This document shows, piece after piece, positions 47,846 through 59,500 of a stretch of 64,000 nt of DNA; the first letter of the stretch is position 1, and every line of letters starts with the position of its first letter. This DNA comes from Lolium rigidum (lineage: Eukaryota > Streptophyta > Magnoliopsida > Poales > Poaceae). Under the pieces are notes generated by a model that was given only the letters and a program-made list of their open reading frames with translations, was not told the DNA's origin and ran no database searches. The translations under genes were made by a program, and so were the position numbers. Location of the stretch: positions 93,847,276 through 93,911,275 of the forward strand of contig NC_061508.1 in assembly GCF_022539505.1 (NCBI RefSeq), given 5' to 3'.

Positions 47846-48489
47846 TTATTTGGATAACCTAAAATTGTGTAGTTTTAATCTATTATATACTAAAAGCAAA
47901 ATAAAGATGTTTAATAGAAGCGTCACGTTAATCTACATCATCTAAATTATTGTGACAGTTAGATCTAAAATTTATGGCTAAAATTTAATAAAGTAATCTT
48001 TGTTAGGTAACCTATCACGTACCAGTTTGACACATACCATGTCAATTTTCCGTACCTCCACGTTCTATCTAGATACATAGTTTTTCTTTTCTCTTTTACT
48101 TGGTCAGACGTAGCGATGGTAGCTTCAAGAGATATATTGTTTGGTGTTCCTTTTTTTTTAAACGGACATATGCATGCGTAGGTTAGAGTTTTATCCTTAC
48201 ACGTTACCATCATGTATTTTTTGAACAAAGCTAGCTTAAGAAACCACCGATCAACACGTACTTACTTAGGATACTACACGCATGGATGCATCACTGCTTT
48301 GGCCGGAACGTGAAAGTTATCAACAACAACAAAAACTGAAACACGGTAGATTATTAAATTTATTATTATTATTATTATCTACTAAAAGCATTATATGAAA
48401 CTAAAGGAAAGACACCATGTTAGTCCACATCACCTAAATTATTTTAGTAGTTAGATCTAAAACTTATGACTAGGATATTCACACAAGTA

Positions 48490-49265
48490 GCTAGGCGTAC
48501 ATGAGTTGTATGTACAATTCTCAAACTACATCAATCTCGGTAAATAAAATTTGAAATCTAAATATTAATACCCAAAATTTTAAAATAGTACAAAATATGA
48601 GGACACAATCTAAATAGATTTACGCAAGATTATACTCCCGACTACACGCACATGAACGTCCATATACAAATACTCAAAGTGCATCTAAATTTGCTAATTA
48701 AACTTCAAAATCTTAAATTTGATACTTAAATTTTGAAAATGATACAAAATAATAGGACACGGTCCAAAATATTTACGCCAAGCTATACTACCGGCTACCC
48801 TTACATGAGCATGCATATAAATAATACTTCAAGCACATCTATATTGCTAATTAAAATTCCGAATCTAAAAAGTGATAGCCAAATTACGAAAACAATACAA
48901 AATACTAGGACATGATCTGAATATATTGACACTAGGCTACACTGACGGCGACACATACACGAGCATGTACATACAAATACTCGGAATACATCAATATTGC
49001 TAATTAAAATTTAAAATAAAAAATTGACATCCAAGTTTTAGAAACTCTATAAAATACTAGGACATGGTCGGAATATTTGTATGCAAGGCTATACCTTCGG
49101 CTTCGCGTACATGAGCATGTATATACAGAGATTCGAAATACATCGGTATTGCTAATTACAATTCGATATCTAAAAATTGATAGGAAAATTTTGAAGAAAA
49201 TAACATGACATGATCCCAATAAATTCACCCCAGGCTTTACCTTGAGTCATGCATACATGACCGTG
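48490..49265 (+). repeat. Minisatellite, about five units of 147-156 bp
   Basis: Units marked by ACATGA(A/G)C(A/G)T near 48650, 48805, 48960, 49110 and 49255, each followed by ATTGCTAATTA, then ACAAAATA.TAGGACA. Units are diverged from each other. The array ends about 150 bp before the inner Helitron hairpin. Confidence 0.85.
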
Positions 49266-49442
49266 TAACTTCGGTGCAGTTGTAATATTTATATGCAAGA
49301 TATCTTTGGTGGTTACAAAATCATATCATTTCTCATTGGTATAATATGAATATATATTATTGCAAATAATGAGACAGAAAACTAACAAAATGTCTAACGA
49401 GTGAAGATGTTGCCCTCGCATTTGCGAGGGCCACCTTGCTAG

Positions 49443-51600
49443 TTATATACTAAAAGCAAAACACGGATGTTTTATAGAGCCTCCATATTAATCCACATTG
49501 GCTAAAAATAATTATACCGTTGATTTTACTGATAACGGTTAAGATTTAATAGATCTATGTGTTACGTAAAACTATAGATACGTGACAATTCTAAACAATA
49601 AACATGGAAGCCGTACAATCACATAGTCCTTTACTAGATTTGGTCCAACCAGAACTGGACCGATGGAGTCCAGATTAGGCACGTACGTTGAGGATATATT
49701 CGTGCAAATCATTTGAACTAAACGACTATATTGAGCACATCTTGTGAGCATCACCATACGTGTCAAAAAAAAACTGGTATAGGTGGAGGAAGCAAATATA
49801 ATCACGTACGTGTCAAAAAGAAAGAGGTACTCCTAGTCAATATAGGCCAACAGATTTACGTACAAGATGCATGCAATTATTTCTCTAGCAAACTAAATTT
49901 AAACTTTAACAGAACATCAAATTAATATCTTTAACTTAGAAATAACCTAATTATCATTCGATTAATTTTTATATTGTATAAAATATCATAGAAATTTGTT
50001 TAGCAAAAAAAGTAGCATGCAATTATTTCTCTAGGAATTTCAGATATTTATTTCACATTTGACATCGGAGGAAAAAAAAAGCAACAAAATATGTCGAATC
50101 AGCTCATCGATCATCCTTTGACATGTATTTACAACAAATATATAATCATGTACGTGTCAAAAAGAAATAGGTAGCCAATATGGGCCAACAGATTTGCGTA
50201 AAAGATCGATGCATATCAATGGCGATCAATTTTAGGGTTGCCCACAAATGTGCTTAGCATGAACTCTATCGTTGAAAAATATCGTGAGCTGATCCTTCTA
50301 TCTCAGAGCTTGAACAAACAAAAATTAGATGAAGCTTTATGTGTCCTATTACATTGACAAACAAATTGAAACGAACCCTACACACGGACACATCCGCTAG
50401 ATACATGATATACAAACCAAATCAATCCCTACATATAATTATATGATCACCGTTTGAAGTTATAATTCAAGTCGTCTGCGAAAAGCGGTTAAATATCTTA
50501 TTGGGTCAATAGAGAATATGACTTGATTTATACATGAAGTTCCGGATACTAATACTTTTTTTTAGCAAATCCTTATTTACTCTCAATAATTTATATTGCA
50601 TAAAATTTAAACTTTAACAGAACATCAAATTAATATTTTTAACTTAGAAATAACCTAATTATCATTCGATTAATTTTTATATTGCATAAAATATCATAGA
50701 CAAAGTTTTAGCAAAAAAATAGCATGTAATTATTTCTCTAGCAACTTCGGATATTTATTTCACATTTGACATCGGAGGAAAAAAAACAACGGATGAAGAG
50801 GAACATGATAGTGAAATATGTCGAATCAGCTCATCGATCATCCATTGACATGTATTTACAACAAATATATAATCACGTACGTGCCAAAAAGAAAGAGGTA
50901 CCAACATGGGCCAACAGATTTACGTAAAAGAACCATACATATCAATACCGATCAATTTTAGGGTTGCCCAGAAATGTGCTTAGCATGAACTCTATCATTG
51001 AAAAAAAATCGTGAGCTGATCCTTCTATCTCAACTCTTGAACAATAAAAAATTAGATGAAGCTTAATGAGTCCTATTACGTTGGCCAATAAATCGAAACG
51101 ACCCCTACACACGGACAACGTCCGCTAGATACATGCTATACAAACTAAATCAATCCCTACGTATAATTATTTGATCACCGTTTGAAGTTATAAGTCAAGT
51201 CGTGTGCGAAATTGTTAGCAGTTAAATCTCATATTGGGCCAATAGAGAATACGACTTGATTTATACGTGAAGTTCCAGATACTAATACTTTCTTTAGCAA
51301 ATCATTATTTACTATCAATAATTTACCGATGGGATTAAATTTAAACTTTAACATAACATAAAATTAATATCTTTAACTTAGAAATAACCTAACTCTCATT
51401 CGATTAATTTGTATATTGCATAAAATGTCATAGACAAAATTTTAGCAAAAAAATAGCATGCAATTATTTCTCTAGCAACTTCAGATACTTATTTCACATT
51501 TGACATCGGAGGGAAAAAACAACAGATGAAAAGGAACATGATAGCGAAATATGTCGAATCAGATCATCGATCATCCATTTGCATGTATTTACAACAAATA
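49443..51600 (+). repeat. Long tandem array, about 0.7-kb unit
   Basis: AATTTAAACTTTAAC at about 49897, 50605 and 51338, and CATTTGACATCGGAGG at about 50058, 50763 and 51496, give periods near 705 and 733 bp. Other shared blocks are ATCA.GTACGTG.CAAAAAG and GATCAATTTTAGGGTTGCCCA. There are two and a half units and no coding capacity. Confidence 0.85.
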
Positions 51601-51856
51601 GACAATTTAATGCTAATATAACCAGATCGCGAAATGTTGATATGAAAGAAGTAGCTTCTTTTGCGAGGATAAATAGTCTGATAACACATATGGAGACTTC
51701 TTATTGGTTTGCATAATATTTTCGGTGGTTGTGTAAATTACTATTTCGTATAACATGATATGAATTTCAAAATAAATTATAAAACAATAAATTTAATTAT
51801 TTACTGTTAGGAAAGTAAAAATGATGCCCTCGCATTTGCGAGGGCTCCTGTGCTAG

Positions 51857-51868
51857 TTAATTCTAACA
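51857..51868 (-). repeat. 5' LTR of element X, outer 12 bp
   Basis: TTAATTCTAACA, the outer end of the LTR, identical to 35622-35633, followed at once by the ATGCT duplication. Confidence 0.9.
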
Positions 51869-51873
51869 ATGCT

Positions 51874-52480
51874 TGCTTCCGCTAGAAATATTGTTGTATG
51901 GTGACCTCTTCGGAGGTGATTTGCCATCACGTGGGCTTTCATGGAGACCCTGTTTCCCCCCTCTTATTTGCCACTTTTATAGATTGCTTTGCAGATTGCA
52001 TAGGTGCAACTGAGATAGTTGGCTTGCTCACCACCATTTTGATAGCCAAAGTATGGTTTTGAGGGATTCTTTCATGCCGCTGATGTGGCAATGTTTACAA
52101 ACCCCGTTGCTCATGAGGTTGCTTCTGTAAGGGATATTCTTCGGTTGTTTGGCCAAACTACATGGCTGCACTTATCTGAGCATCCCGCTATCGGGTTCAA
52201 AACTCAAGCAAATTGACTATTCACCATGCTTTGACAAGGTGGACAGCAAAATTGCTGGATGGAAATTGCCTCTATCAAGTTGGGGCAAGCTCACTCTGGT
52301 GAACTTCGAGTCATTACTGGCATGCCAGCAGATTGCTCTAAATCAACCTAAGTGGCTAACACACAAAGTAAACAAGCTGATTCGCGCTTTGTTGTGGGCA
52401 TGCAAAGATGAGGGATCTACAGGGATGCACAACTTGTCCGCTTGGAAGAGCAGTGCGGGTGTCTCTAGTAGTGAAGAGGC
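51874..52480 (+). pseudogene. LINE reverse transcriptase relic, right fragment
   Basis: Continues the L1-type RT. It has a degenerate form of the YADD catalytic block (HAADVAMFTNPVAHEVASVR then DILRLFGQTT), then YLSIPLSGSKLKQIDYSPC and SKIAGWKLPLSSWGKLTLVN, then LNQPKWLTHKVNKLIRALLW. These are the palm-to-thumb blocks of plant LINE RT. The frame is broken more than once and the catalytic Tyr-Ala-Asp-Asp is altered, so it is inactive. Confidence 0.8.
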
Positions 52481-53340
52481 CATATGAGTGAGGCGACGGG
52501 TGGCGAACGTGTTGGTGACGCCGACGCCCCGCGCCCTCCCCTCGCCGACGGGCCTCTGCTCGCGCCCCTCCATGGGCGGAGGGGGCTTTGGCGGACTCTT
52601 CTGGGTGCTCCCGCTGGCGGTGGACGACGACGAGGCGACCAGCAACCCTAGCGTCGAGGGCTCCTCCCCACCAAGTTCACCGTCGAAGAGCATCGGCACC
52701 CGTTTTGGGGCTTTCCTGTAGGCTGCCGTGGAGCGGGGTGGCTCCCTGCGGTCATCGTGGAGATCGGCTTTTGCGCCTGGAGGGCGGGGCTCGCGGTTCA
52801 CCTCGGGTGGTGGCCGTGCTAGCTCCGACGACCCACTCCGGAGTCGGCAGTCGCCGCTCCGTGCCCATCGGTGGATGGGGAGGGCTGCGCCGGCGGCAGT
52901 CCAACAATCCCCTTCGGCGAACGCTTCACCGGCGAAGTGCCCACCTGCAATCCTGGGGAGAAGTGTGATGTAGGCGGTGGGGACCAGCTCATCGCCGACG
53001 GCAGTGGCGGCGCAGGGGTACCCGATGCTGGAGATGGCAGTAGGGTTTCCCCCGCTGCGCTCCCGTCCCGTGGATGGGCCTCTCCTGGGCTCAGCCCTAA
53101 GCGTTGGTTCGTCAGGTGCGGCGCCCACTGTGGGCCAAGGCCCAGCCCATGCGCGCGGCCCAGGTAGGCCGTTTCCCTCACCGGCCTCGCTCTGGATCCG
53201 TAAAAGGGAGACGCACCTCTCACTAGTGTTCCGCGCTTCCGCTGCAGACATACGCCACCATCCCCCGAAAGGCTATCCCCGTGCGCTCTTCTCCTTCCCC
53301 CCACATTGCCTCCCCTTTCGTTCACACAGGTCGTTGCCAT
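52481..53340 (+). other. GC-rich LINE 5' region
   Basis: About 860 bp of very GC-rich DNA between the RT relic and a zinc-knuckle ORF. Long open frames occur on both strands because stops are rare in such DNA; none has a recognised domain. The likely role is the 5' untranslated/leader part of the LINE that continues at 53340 (inference). Confidence 0.4.
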
Positions 53341-53838
53341 GAGCGTACAAGGGGGCCATGGTGGAGGAGGTCAAGGTGGGGCGGCTGGTCAGCTCAGTGG
53401 AAACCGCAGGCAGGCAGCAGGCGCAGGCACGACGACCGGCAGGGCGCGGGTTCCATCACCGATGGTGGCAGTCGTTCGGCTCAGAACCAAGAAGCTGCGC
53501 TGCGGGCTAAGGCCCTGGCGGAGCAGGGCAGAAACCGGTAGAGAGAGGGAGGCTCCCGTGCCGGGGGCAATCAGAACATCAGTACCGCCCCTCCCACCTG
53601 GTGGGTGGAGAGGAAGAAAAACAGGAGGCGGTGTGTACCCTTCCTTCCTCCGCTTCTGCCCGTGCAGCGGAGGTTGCGCCCGACAGGAAGCCGATGGAAT
53701 AGGCTCGTACCTCTGGCCAGCGAGTTGTCATTGGGGAGACGTACGCGTCAGTGACAGCCTCCTCCAACATGGAGTGTTTCAAGTGCGAGCACATGGGGCA
53801 TTTCCAGGCCACTTGCACTTCCCCTCGGTGTGCCTCCT
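53340..53838 (+). pseudogene. LINE ORF1 fragment with CCHC zinc knuckle
   Basis: ATG at 53339 begins a Gly/Gln-rich N-terminus (MSVQGGHGGGGQGG), usual in grass LINE ORF1. After a change of frame, CFKCEHMGHFQATC (53774-53815) is a C-x2-C-x4-H-x4-C zinc knuckle, an RNA-binding motif of ORF1. The sequence is cut at 53838 by the LTR of element Z, so only the 5' part is present and the frame is not continuous. Confidence 0.6.
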
Positions 53839-55461
53839 TGATACGTCGCAAACGTATCTATAATTTTTGATGTTCCATGCTTGTTTTACACCAATTACTA
53901 TATGTTTTAAGGGACTAACCTATTAATAGTTGCAAAAGTGTACAAGTTCTTGGTTTCAACTTTGTTGTGCAGGAAATAGGCAAATATGGAAGGAAATAGC
54001 TCATTATGGTGAAATCTGGAATTTCCCTGCTGAACACTTTTCAAAGATCACTTCGAAACTCCATCAAAACTATGTCCAATAGAAAAGTCGTAAACTACAG
54101 AGTTGTAGAGAATTTCAAACCGAACAATTTGGACATCTTATTCGTCCAGAACGGACAACAGATGCATCCGGCAGAGCAGAATTACTGCGGAGATTCGTGC
54201 AGTCTCGGGACTCCGAAAGTTGGTGACGTATTTGACACAAACTCTTTCCATACCTGGATATTTCGGCCCAGCCACGAGTTGTGAGGCTCATGAAGGACAG
54301 AGGGGAGTCCTAGGAAGGTTCTAGAGGTGCCCAAGAGCCCTTAGATCAAAGGGGCATCCATCCCATGGCCTAGATTGCATCTCCAACACTATATATTGAT
54401 GGAAAACCGTATTTTTGGAGGCCCCAAGCATTGTCACGAAAATCCTCCTCCTTGGCAGCAGCCAAGGAGGGGGAAACACTCATCTACACCAGCACCAACT
54501 CAAGGAAGAAGAAGGCTAAGGGGCAGCGCTCCCCCATGATGCCGGCGGCGGGGAAGGAGTCCCCCGCGCCGCCGCCGCCGCCGCCCACGCCTCCCCCTCC
54601 CGGCGCTCCTCGCTGAGCCCTCCAACGTCTTCACCGACATCTCCATCACCAACTGCTCAGTGTATTCAGTGGTCCATCCTCTCACAAATCTCTGTACCGC
54701 CCTATGTAACCATGGTGTTTGATGCTATAAGTTATAATCCTATGATCTATGTCATGTTGCCATAGTTTATTTCTTCTTTGATTGATTGGTTGTTTCTCTT
54801 TGGTTCATTAGAGTTGTATGTTGATATGTTACCTTCCTTGGTGCCCATTATATTTGTGCGCGCATGGATCAAGCACCATAGGGTTGGTAGTACTTATATA
54901 CTAGAAGGGGGAAGTTCTGCCGGAGTGACAGAAACCTAAGGACGCGAACCAGATAGTTGCATGTATGGGAGTAAGAGGATCATTTACTTAAGGCTATGGT
55001 TGGGGAAACCTTAATGCTTGCTATTATTTACGGATGTTTGCTAGCACGCCAATCATATAGTACTTGTAATCCCGGAGGGAGAGCATGTATATTTAGCCTC
55101 TCCTACATAGAAAGCTGCATCGAAGACATTGAACCCAAGATCTTCACTAATTGATCTTGGACAAAGCCACCACTATTACCACCGCCTTTCCACTCTCATG
55201 GTACTTTTAGTTTAGTTTGTTTTATTGCTGCAGCACTAACATTTATTCCGTGTATTTTATTGTTCTGCAAAGTCACCTCTCATACCCGTTACCGCTCTAG
55301 TTTTATTTCCTAGATATTGCAAACGCTTAGTGTGCGTAGAGTTGCATCAGTGGTTGATAGAACTTGAGAGAATGTTTATCCTACCTTTAGCTCCTCGTTG
55401 GGTTCGACACTCTTACTTATCGAAAAGGCTACACACGATCCTCTATACTTGTGGGACATCA
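53839..55461 (+). repeat. 5' LTR of element Z
   Basis: 1623 bp from TGATACGTCGC to GGGACATCA. The terminal palindrome is GATACGTCGCAAACGTATC. It has the same length class as the S and G LTRs but is clearly diverged. The coding-like Pro-rich frame at 54431-54616 is not supported. Confidence 0.8.
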
Positions 55462-55470
55462 AGACCTTTT

Positions 55471-55490
55471 CTGGCGCCGTTGCCGGGGAG
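55471..55490 (+). other. Primer-binding site of element Z
   Basis: CTGGCGCCGTTGCCGGGGAG, 9 bp after the LTR, identical to that of element G. Confidence 0.75.
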
Positions 55491-56532
55491 TCATAGCGTA
55501 GGTGAATATTTTCGTGTGCACTTGTTTGGTTTATCTCTAAGTAGTTTTACTTCCTGTACGTAGTTGTTCTCTATCTCTTGTATGGATAGGGAATGCGAAT
55601 TCCAATAAAAAAATTTAGTTGTACTTCTTATATAAAAAATAAAAAAATGTTTTCAGAAAAGAAAAGTGATTGGAAAGATGAGTAATGGTGAAGTGGGGGT
55701 CGACCTTGAACACTTGTGTTCATGCCTGCGAAACCAAAACAATTCTTTCCATGGAAGCTTTTCATTAAAAACTTGTAAATAGTGTATATAGTGTATATAG
55801 TGTACATATCCCGCTGTAAATAGAATGTATAGATAACCCCTAGTTTGTTATGCAAGTTTGTCACTATGCTGCCTAGAAAACAGATTTCCTGTGCTCCACT
55901 GTAGAAAATTTTAAAAATCACCAGAACGTGATCTTGATCTGAAATTTCTTGAGTGCATAGTAGTGCTTGCTATCTAACTTTCGTTAGTTCTGACTTTTCT
56001 GATTTGAGGTAAGTAGACAGATCTAATAATTCAATCTTTACGGACTGATTCTGTTGAGACAGATTTCCTGTGCTGTGCTGCAAAAATTCGTGAAAAATCT
56101 CAGTATGGCATTTTGATCTGAAATTTTCTTGTGCATAGACCTGAGGTTATGATCTGTCTTTCATTAATCATGAGTTTTTCGATTTGAGCTACGTAACTAT
56201 CTCATTGAGTGACATCTTTACAGAGTGTTCAGTTTTGACAGATTTCTATTCTCTTTATTTAAATATTGTACTTAGGATTCAAAAGTTTCCTTCGTTTTCG
56301 ACGTACGATTGAAATAATAAGAAACCTCAGTATTACAGTGGCTAAATATTTGATAGATTTTATAGAAATTAGGGATACTTGAACACTTGTGGATTTTATT
56401 TAATGAGTACTAACCTACTAATGAGTTTTGTGAAGCTTTATGTGGATGCAGTTTTTAAGTTCCAATGAATATGGTGATATGAGATGAGCAAGAGGATGCA
56501 AGAGCTCAAGCTTGGGGATGTGTAGATGGATG
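55491..56532 (+). other. Internal leader of element Z, no gene seen
   Basis: About 1 kb of AT-rich sequence with a degenerate repeat (ACAGATTTCCTGTGCT near 55882 and 56060, GATCTGAAATTT near 55937 and 56113). Gag would be expected downstream but element Y intervenes. Confidence 0.5.
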
Positions 56533-59500
56533 TGGCACCCCCGGGATCAGGGTTAGACAAATATCAGATCTTCGTCTGACATAAGCCTAACCTAGAGCTC
56601 GAGAGACTACAGTGAGAGAATCGGTAACACAACAGTGACTCTACGACTCAAAAAGTAATACAAGCTCATAACTGAGCGAAGAACCAAAGCATTACAAGCA
56701 GAGGTCACTGACCTGTCATTCATCAATCAACGGAAGCAAAGTTATGCTATTAGACATAGCAAGATAGCAAAAGGCCTAAGAGGCCAGGAGCATAACGGCG
56801 ACGTCCCAGCCCATAGATTCCAGGCTGCCACCTGGGAACCCCAAGCTACTCGTCGATGTCGACTAGAAACCACCATCTGTTGGAGTGACTTCTTCTGAAA
56901 CAAAAGCATGCAAAGCTGAGTACAGGGACTCAGCAAGACTTAGTACAACCTTTTAGCAAAGCTGGTATGCGGGCTTTCTGTGGAGCTTCTTTTGCGTAAA
57001 GCCAGTTTTCCTTTGTAAGACAAGAGAGAGGAGAAGCTCGACTACTCAGAATCTTTAAAAGGGGATAAGAGAGCGACATCTCTATCTCTATTGATCATAA
57101 TCTTGTATCCACCAATCTTCATCATCTCGAACCACTATCCTCGGATCACCCCCTCAACACCCGAAGAAGGTATCCGTAAACACACATTGTTTGCCAAGTT
57201 TTACGATCAGGTTCATGTTCTCTATGATCTCCACGTCCGTTCCCAAGTCGTCCGTAACCGTGGACACGGCTTTTCGAAAAGATTCATAACCCTGCAGGGG
57301 TGCACAACTTTACCCACACGCACCAGCCGACTCTTAATGCCAGATCATAAGCTCTCTTCCTTGGAAAGCCGGCAGAGGGTGGCTGACCACGACCTTTACC
57401 TTGCTGTCGCCGAGACCATGAGTCACGCGCTAAGGATTGTTCCGCCGTAACGGGTCAAGTCCCGAAGTCGGTCCTTAACGATGTGAGCCGAGGTGGGTTT
57501 CCCCAGAGGCCGCAACCCCCAGCCACCACGACCACGCTTACCTGCCTGTTATGTACCTTTTCCCCCAAGCAAAAATGCAATGCATATGTCCAGGTAACGC
57601 GCAAACTATGTGACTCATGGAATCTACTAGGCAAGTTAGTGAGTCGAGAGGGTACCATAATAGGGCCTCGTGTGGTTGTACGCTCGGTCTTGGTTCAAGA
57701 GGCGAGAACTCGGTTCCTAGGGTCGGCAGAAACGAAACAACCCACCACATCCCAATGTGGCCTCTCGTCTGAGCCTTTAATCATGTTTATCAACATCTCT
57801 ATACTTACCACGTCAACCTGTCATGCTAGTTTCATTTCATTGTAAGGCTCCAGTCCGAAGACCGGAGTAGTAGCGTAACAAACTAAGCATGGCTAAGCAT
57901 AAGATATAAAGGCTCTAGCGATGCACACATGCCAAACCTAGTTATGCTAGGAGCAGTGGATCAGGTATTTGAGGCTACAAGGATGGAACATGCATCAGAT
58001 AGGATAACTCTACCTATCGATAAAAGACAGTTGAATCGCATGCAATATGTAGGAACCAGAAGTAAAAGCATTTCAAAATCATATATGAACCAGGCTAGGG
58101 CTTGCCTTGTCCCTGACAAAGAAATATGGATCTTCATAGGTCTTGTGTTTGACTTGTTCGTCGATGAACAAATATTGAGCTTCGATGTTGCCGTCCTTCG
58201 TCATCTCTGACACGTGTTCTATCGATCGCGGAGAAGCAAATACCGGAAAGGTAAAAGAACAATCAACACATGGCATTTATGCAATGCGCATACAAGGATG
58301 ATGATATGATAGGTTAAAGTTATTGAAACTAACCCTAAGACATCATCAATTTAAATGGAATTCGAATGCATAAAACATTGCATTTCGATGACCTCCATAA
58401 AGTGGTATTTCGTTGTTCTAACAAAAGTTTTAATGAAAGTTGTTCCAATATGCATGATGATAGCATAAGTAGATAGATTTCATTTTTCTGAACATTTCGG
58501 TATATTACACATATTTTTACGATTTTAAATGAATTTGTTATGGATTTTATAAGGTTGCACTTTTCCTGAAATTCGGAAAACAGTAGGACACGCAGTAAAC
58601 TGTCTGAACGGATCTCACGAATTTGTTAGGCAAAACTGAGTTTAGATGTTAAGTACTGAAGTTTTTAAACTGAAAACTTGAGTACAGCAAATGGTTTAGA
58701 CATTAGGCTAAGCTGATGGCTTCGAGCTCTTCTCCCTTCTCCTGGAAACCTGAATATGGCAACCGAGATACACCTAAATTTCTGGGCACTAATAACTTTC
58801 TGTTGGAAGTTAAATTCGAATTGAAATGGTTCGGGTTGGCAGGTATTTCCACAACAAGAAAAGGGTTTTAGTAGTGATGAACATACAACTACTGAATGTA
58901 TTCACAAGTATTCAGACTGGCTGCTAACTGGAATATGGGATTCCAGTGTAAACTCCAGTACAGAAACGTGCATGTACATGGACTACTCTTAGCACACCTC
59001 TCAGTTAGAAATTAACTCCATCCATTTAGAAGCATTGGGTTAGGTTTATCAAACAGCAAGAACCGGTGCTCTCTTGTTCACTGTCACTTAAAGTCTTAAA
59101 CTGAAACTCTTTGCTGTAGCTATCTCTCTTTCTAGCAGAAAGTTACACGCATGTTGTCTAAAAATAAGCTCTAACATGGATTAGAGGATCTGAAGGTTTC
59201 TCTTCCCATCTTAAATACCGATTTCACCTTCAGGCATCAGTTCATATTAGAGGGGAAAATAGTACGGATCTTGAACAAGAAAAACAACTATCGGAGGTCT
59301 CACATACGAGCTGTACCTTTACTGAAGGATGAAAAATAACAGATCGGAGCTGGGCGGATTTCTTCTTCTCTCCTTCCTTGTCTCTGCTGATGCCCTCGCT
59401 GATCATGGCGGCCGGTCGCGGACTCGTCCTCCTCTGGTCCGGCGACTGCCTGGCCTTCTCCTCCCTGGCTCAGTTTCCTCCTCCTACTCCTCTCAAGTAA

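Larger units (their letters stand above)
46846..49442 (+). mobile_element. Inner Helitron nested in Helitron II
   Basis: It starts TCTATTATATACTAAAAG after A 46845 and ends CTAG at 49439-49442 before T 49443. The hairpin GCCCTCGCA-TT-TGCGAGGGC is at 49412-49431, identical to the outer one. It split another Helitron start: TCTA (46842-46845) joins TTATATACTAAAAGC (49443 on) to give the same kind of 5' end. The A|T target rule holds. Confidence 0.82.
46098..51856 (+). mobile_element. Helitron II (composite), non-autonomous
   Basis: Inserted between A (46097) and T (51857) of X's LTR. It begins TCTCTATATATTATATA and ends CTAG at 51853-51856, preceded by the hairpin GCCCTCGCA-TT-TGCGAGGGC (51826-51845). 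It has no ORF of note and is AT-rich. It contains further Helitron 5' ends and one complete inner Helitron. A second 5' end at 46842 also shares this 3' end. Confidence 0.85.
35114..51868 (-). mobile_element. Copia-type non-autonomous element X with two Helitron insertions in its 5' LTR
   Basis: Minus-strand element: 3' LTR 35114-35633 whole, internal 35634-37190, and a 5' LTR in three pieces (37191-37488, 45860-46097, 51857-51868). The target duplication ATGCT lies at 35109-35113 and 51869-51873, almost 17 kb apart. The primer site matches initiator-Met tRNA and a polypurine tract is present. The internal 1.5 kb encodes no gag or pol and holds a gene fragment instead. Excluding the Helitrons it is about 2.6 kb. 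Confidence 0.9.

Noticed and set aside
48490..49265. CRISPR-like spacing of repeats
   Set aside because: Units are long, diverged and contiguous with no unique spacers, in eukaryotic DNA. It is a minisatellite.
49412..49431. Short inverted repeat read as a possible rho-independent terminator
   Set aside because: The genome is a plant and the hairpin sits at the CTAG end of a Helitron; it is the Helitron 3' hairpin.
52343..53251. 302-codon minus-strand ORF
   Set aside because: It lies in very GC-rich DNA where stops are rare, crosses from LINE RT relic into the leader, and shows no domain. The plus strand carries the recognisable LINE parts.
54431..54616. Pro-rich ORF in the LTR of Z
   Set aside because: Low complexity, inside an LTR, ends in a run of Pro. 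Not supported as a gene.
57091..57845. Two plus-strand ORFs of about 120 codons
   Set aside because: They lie within the long LTR of Y, have no domains, and overlap minus-strand ORFs of equal quality.
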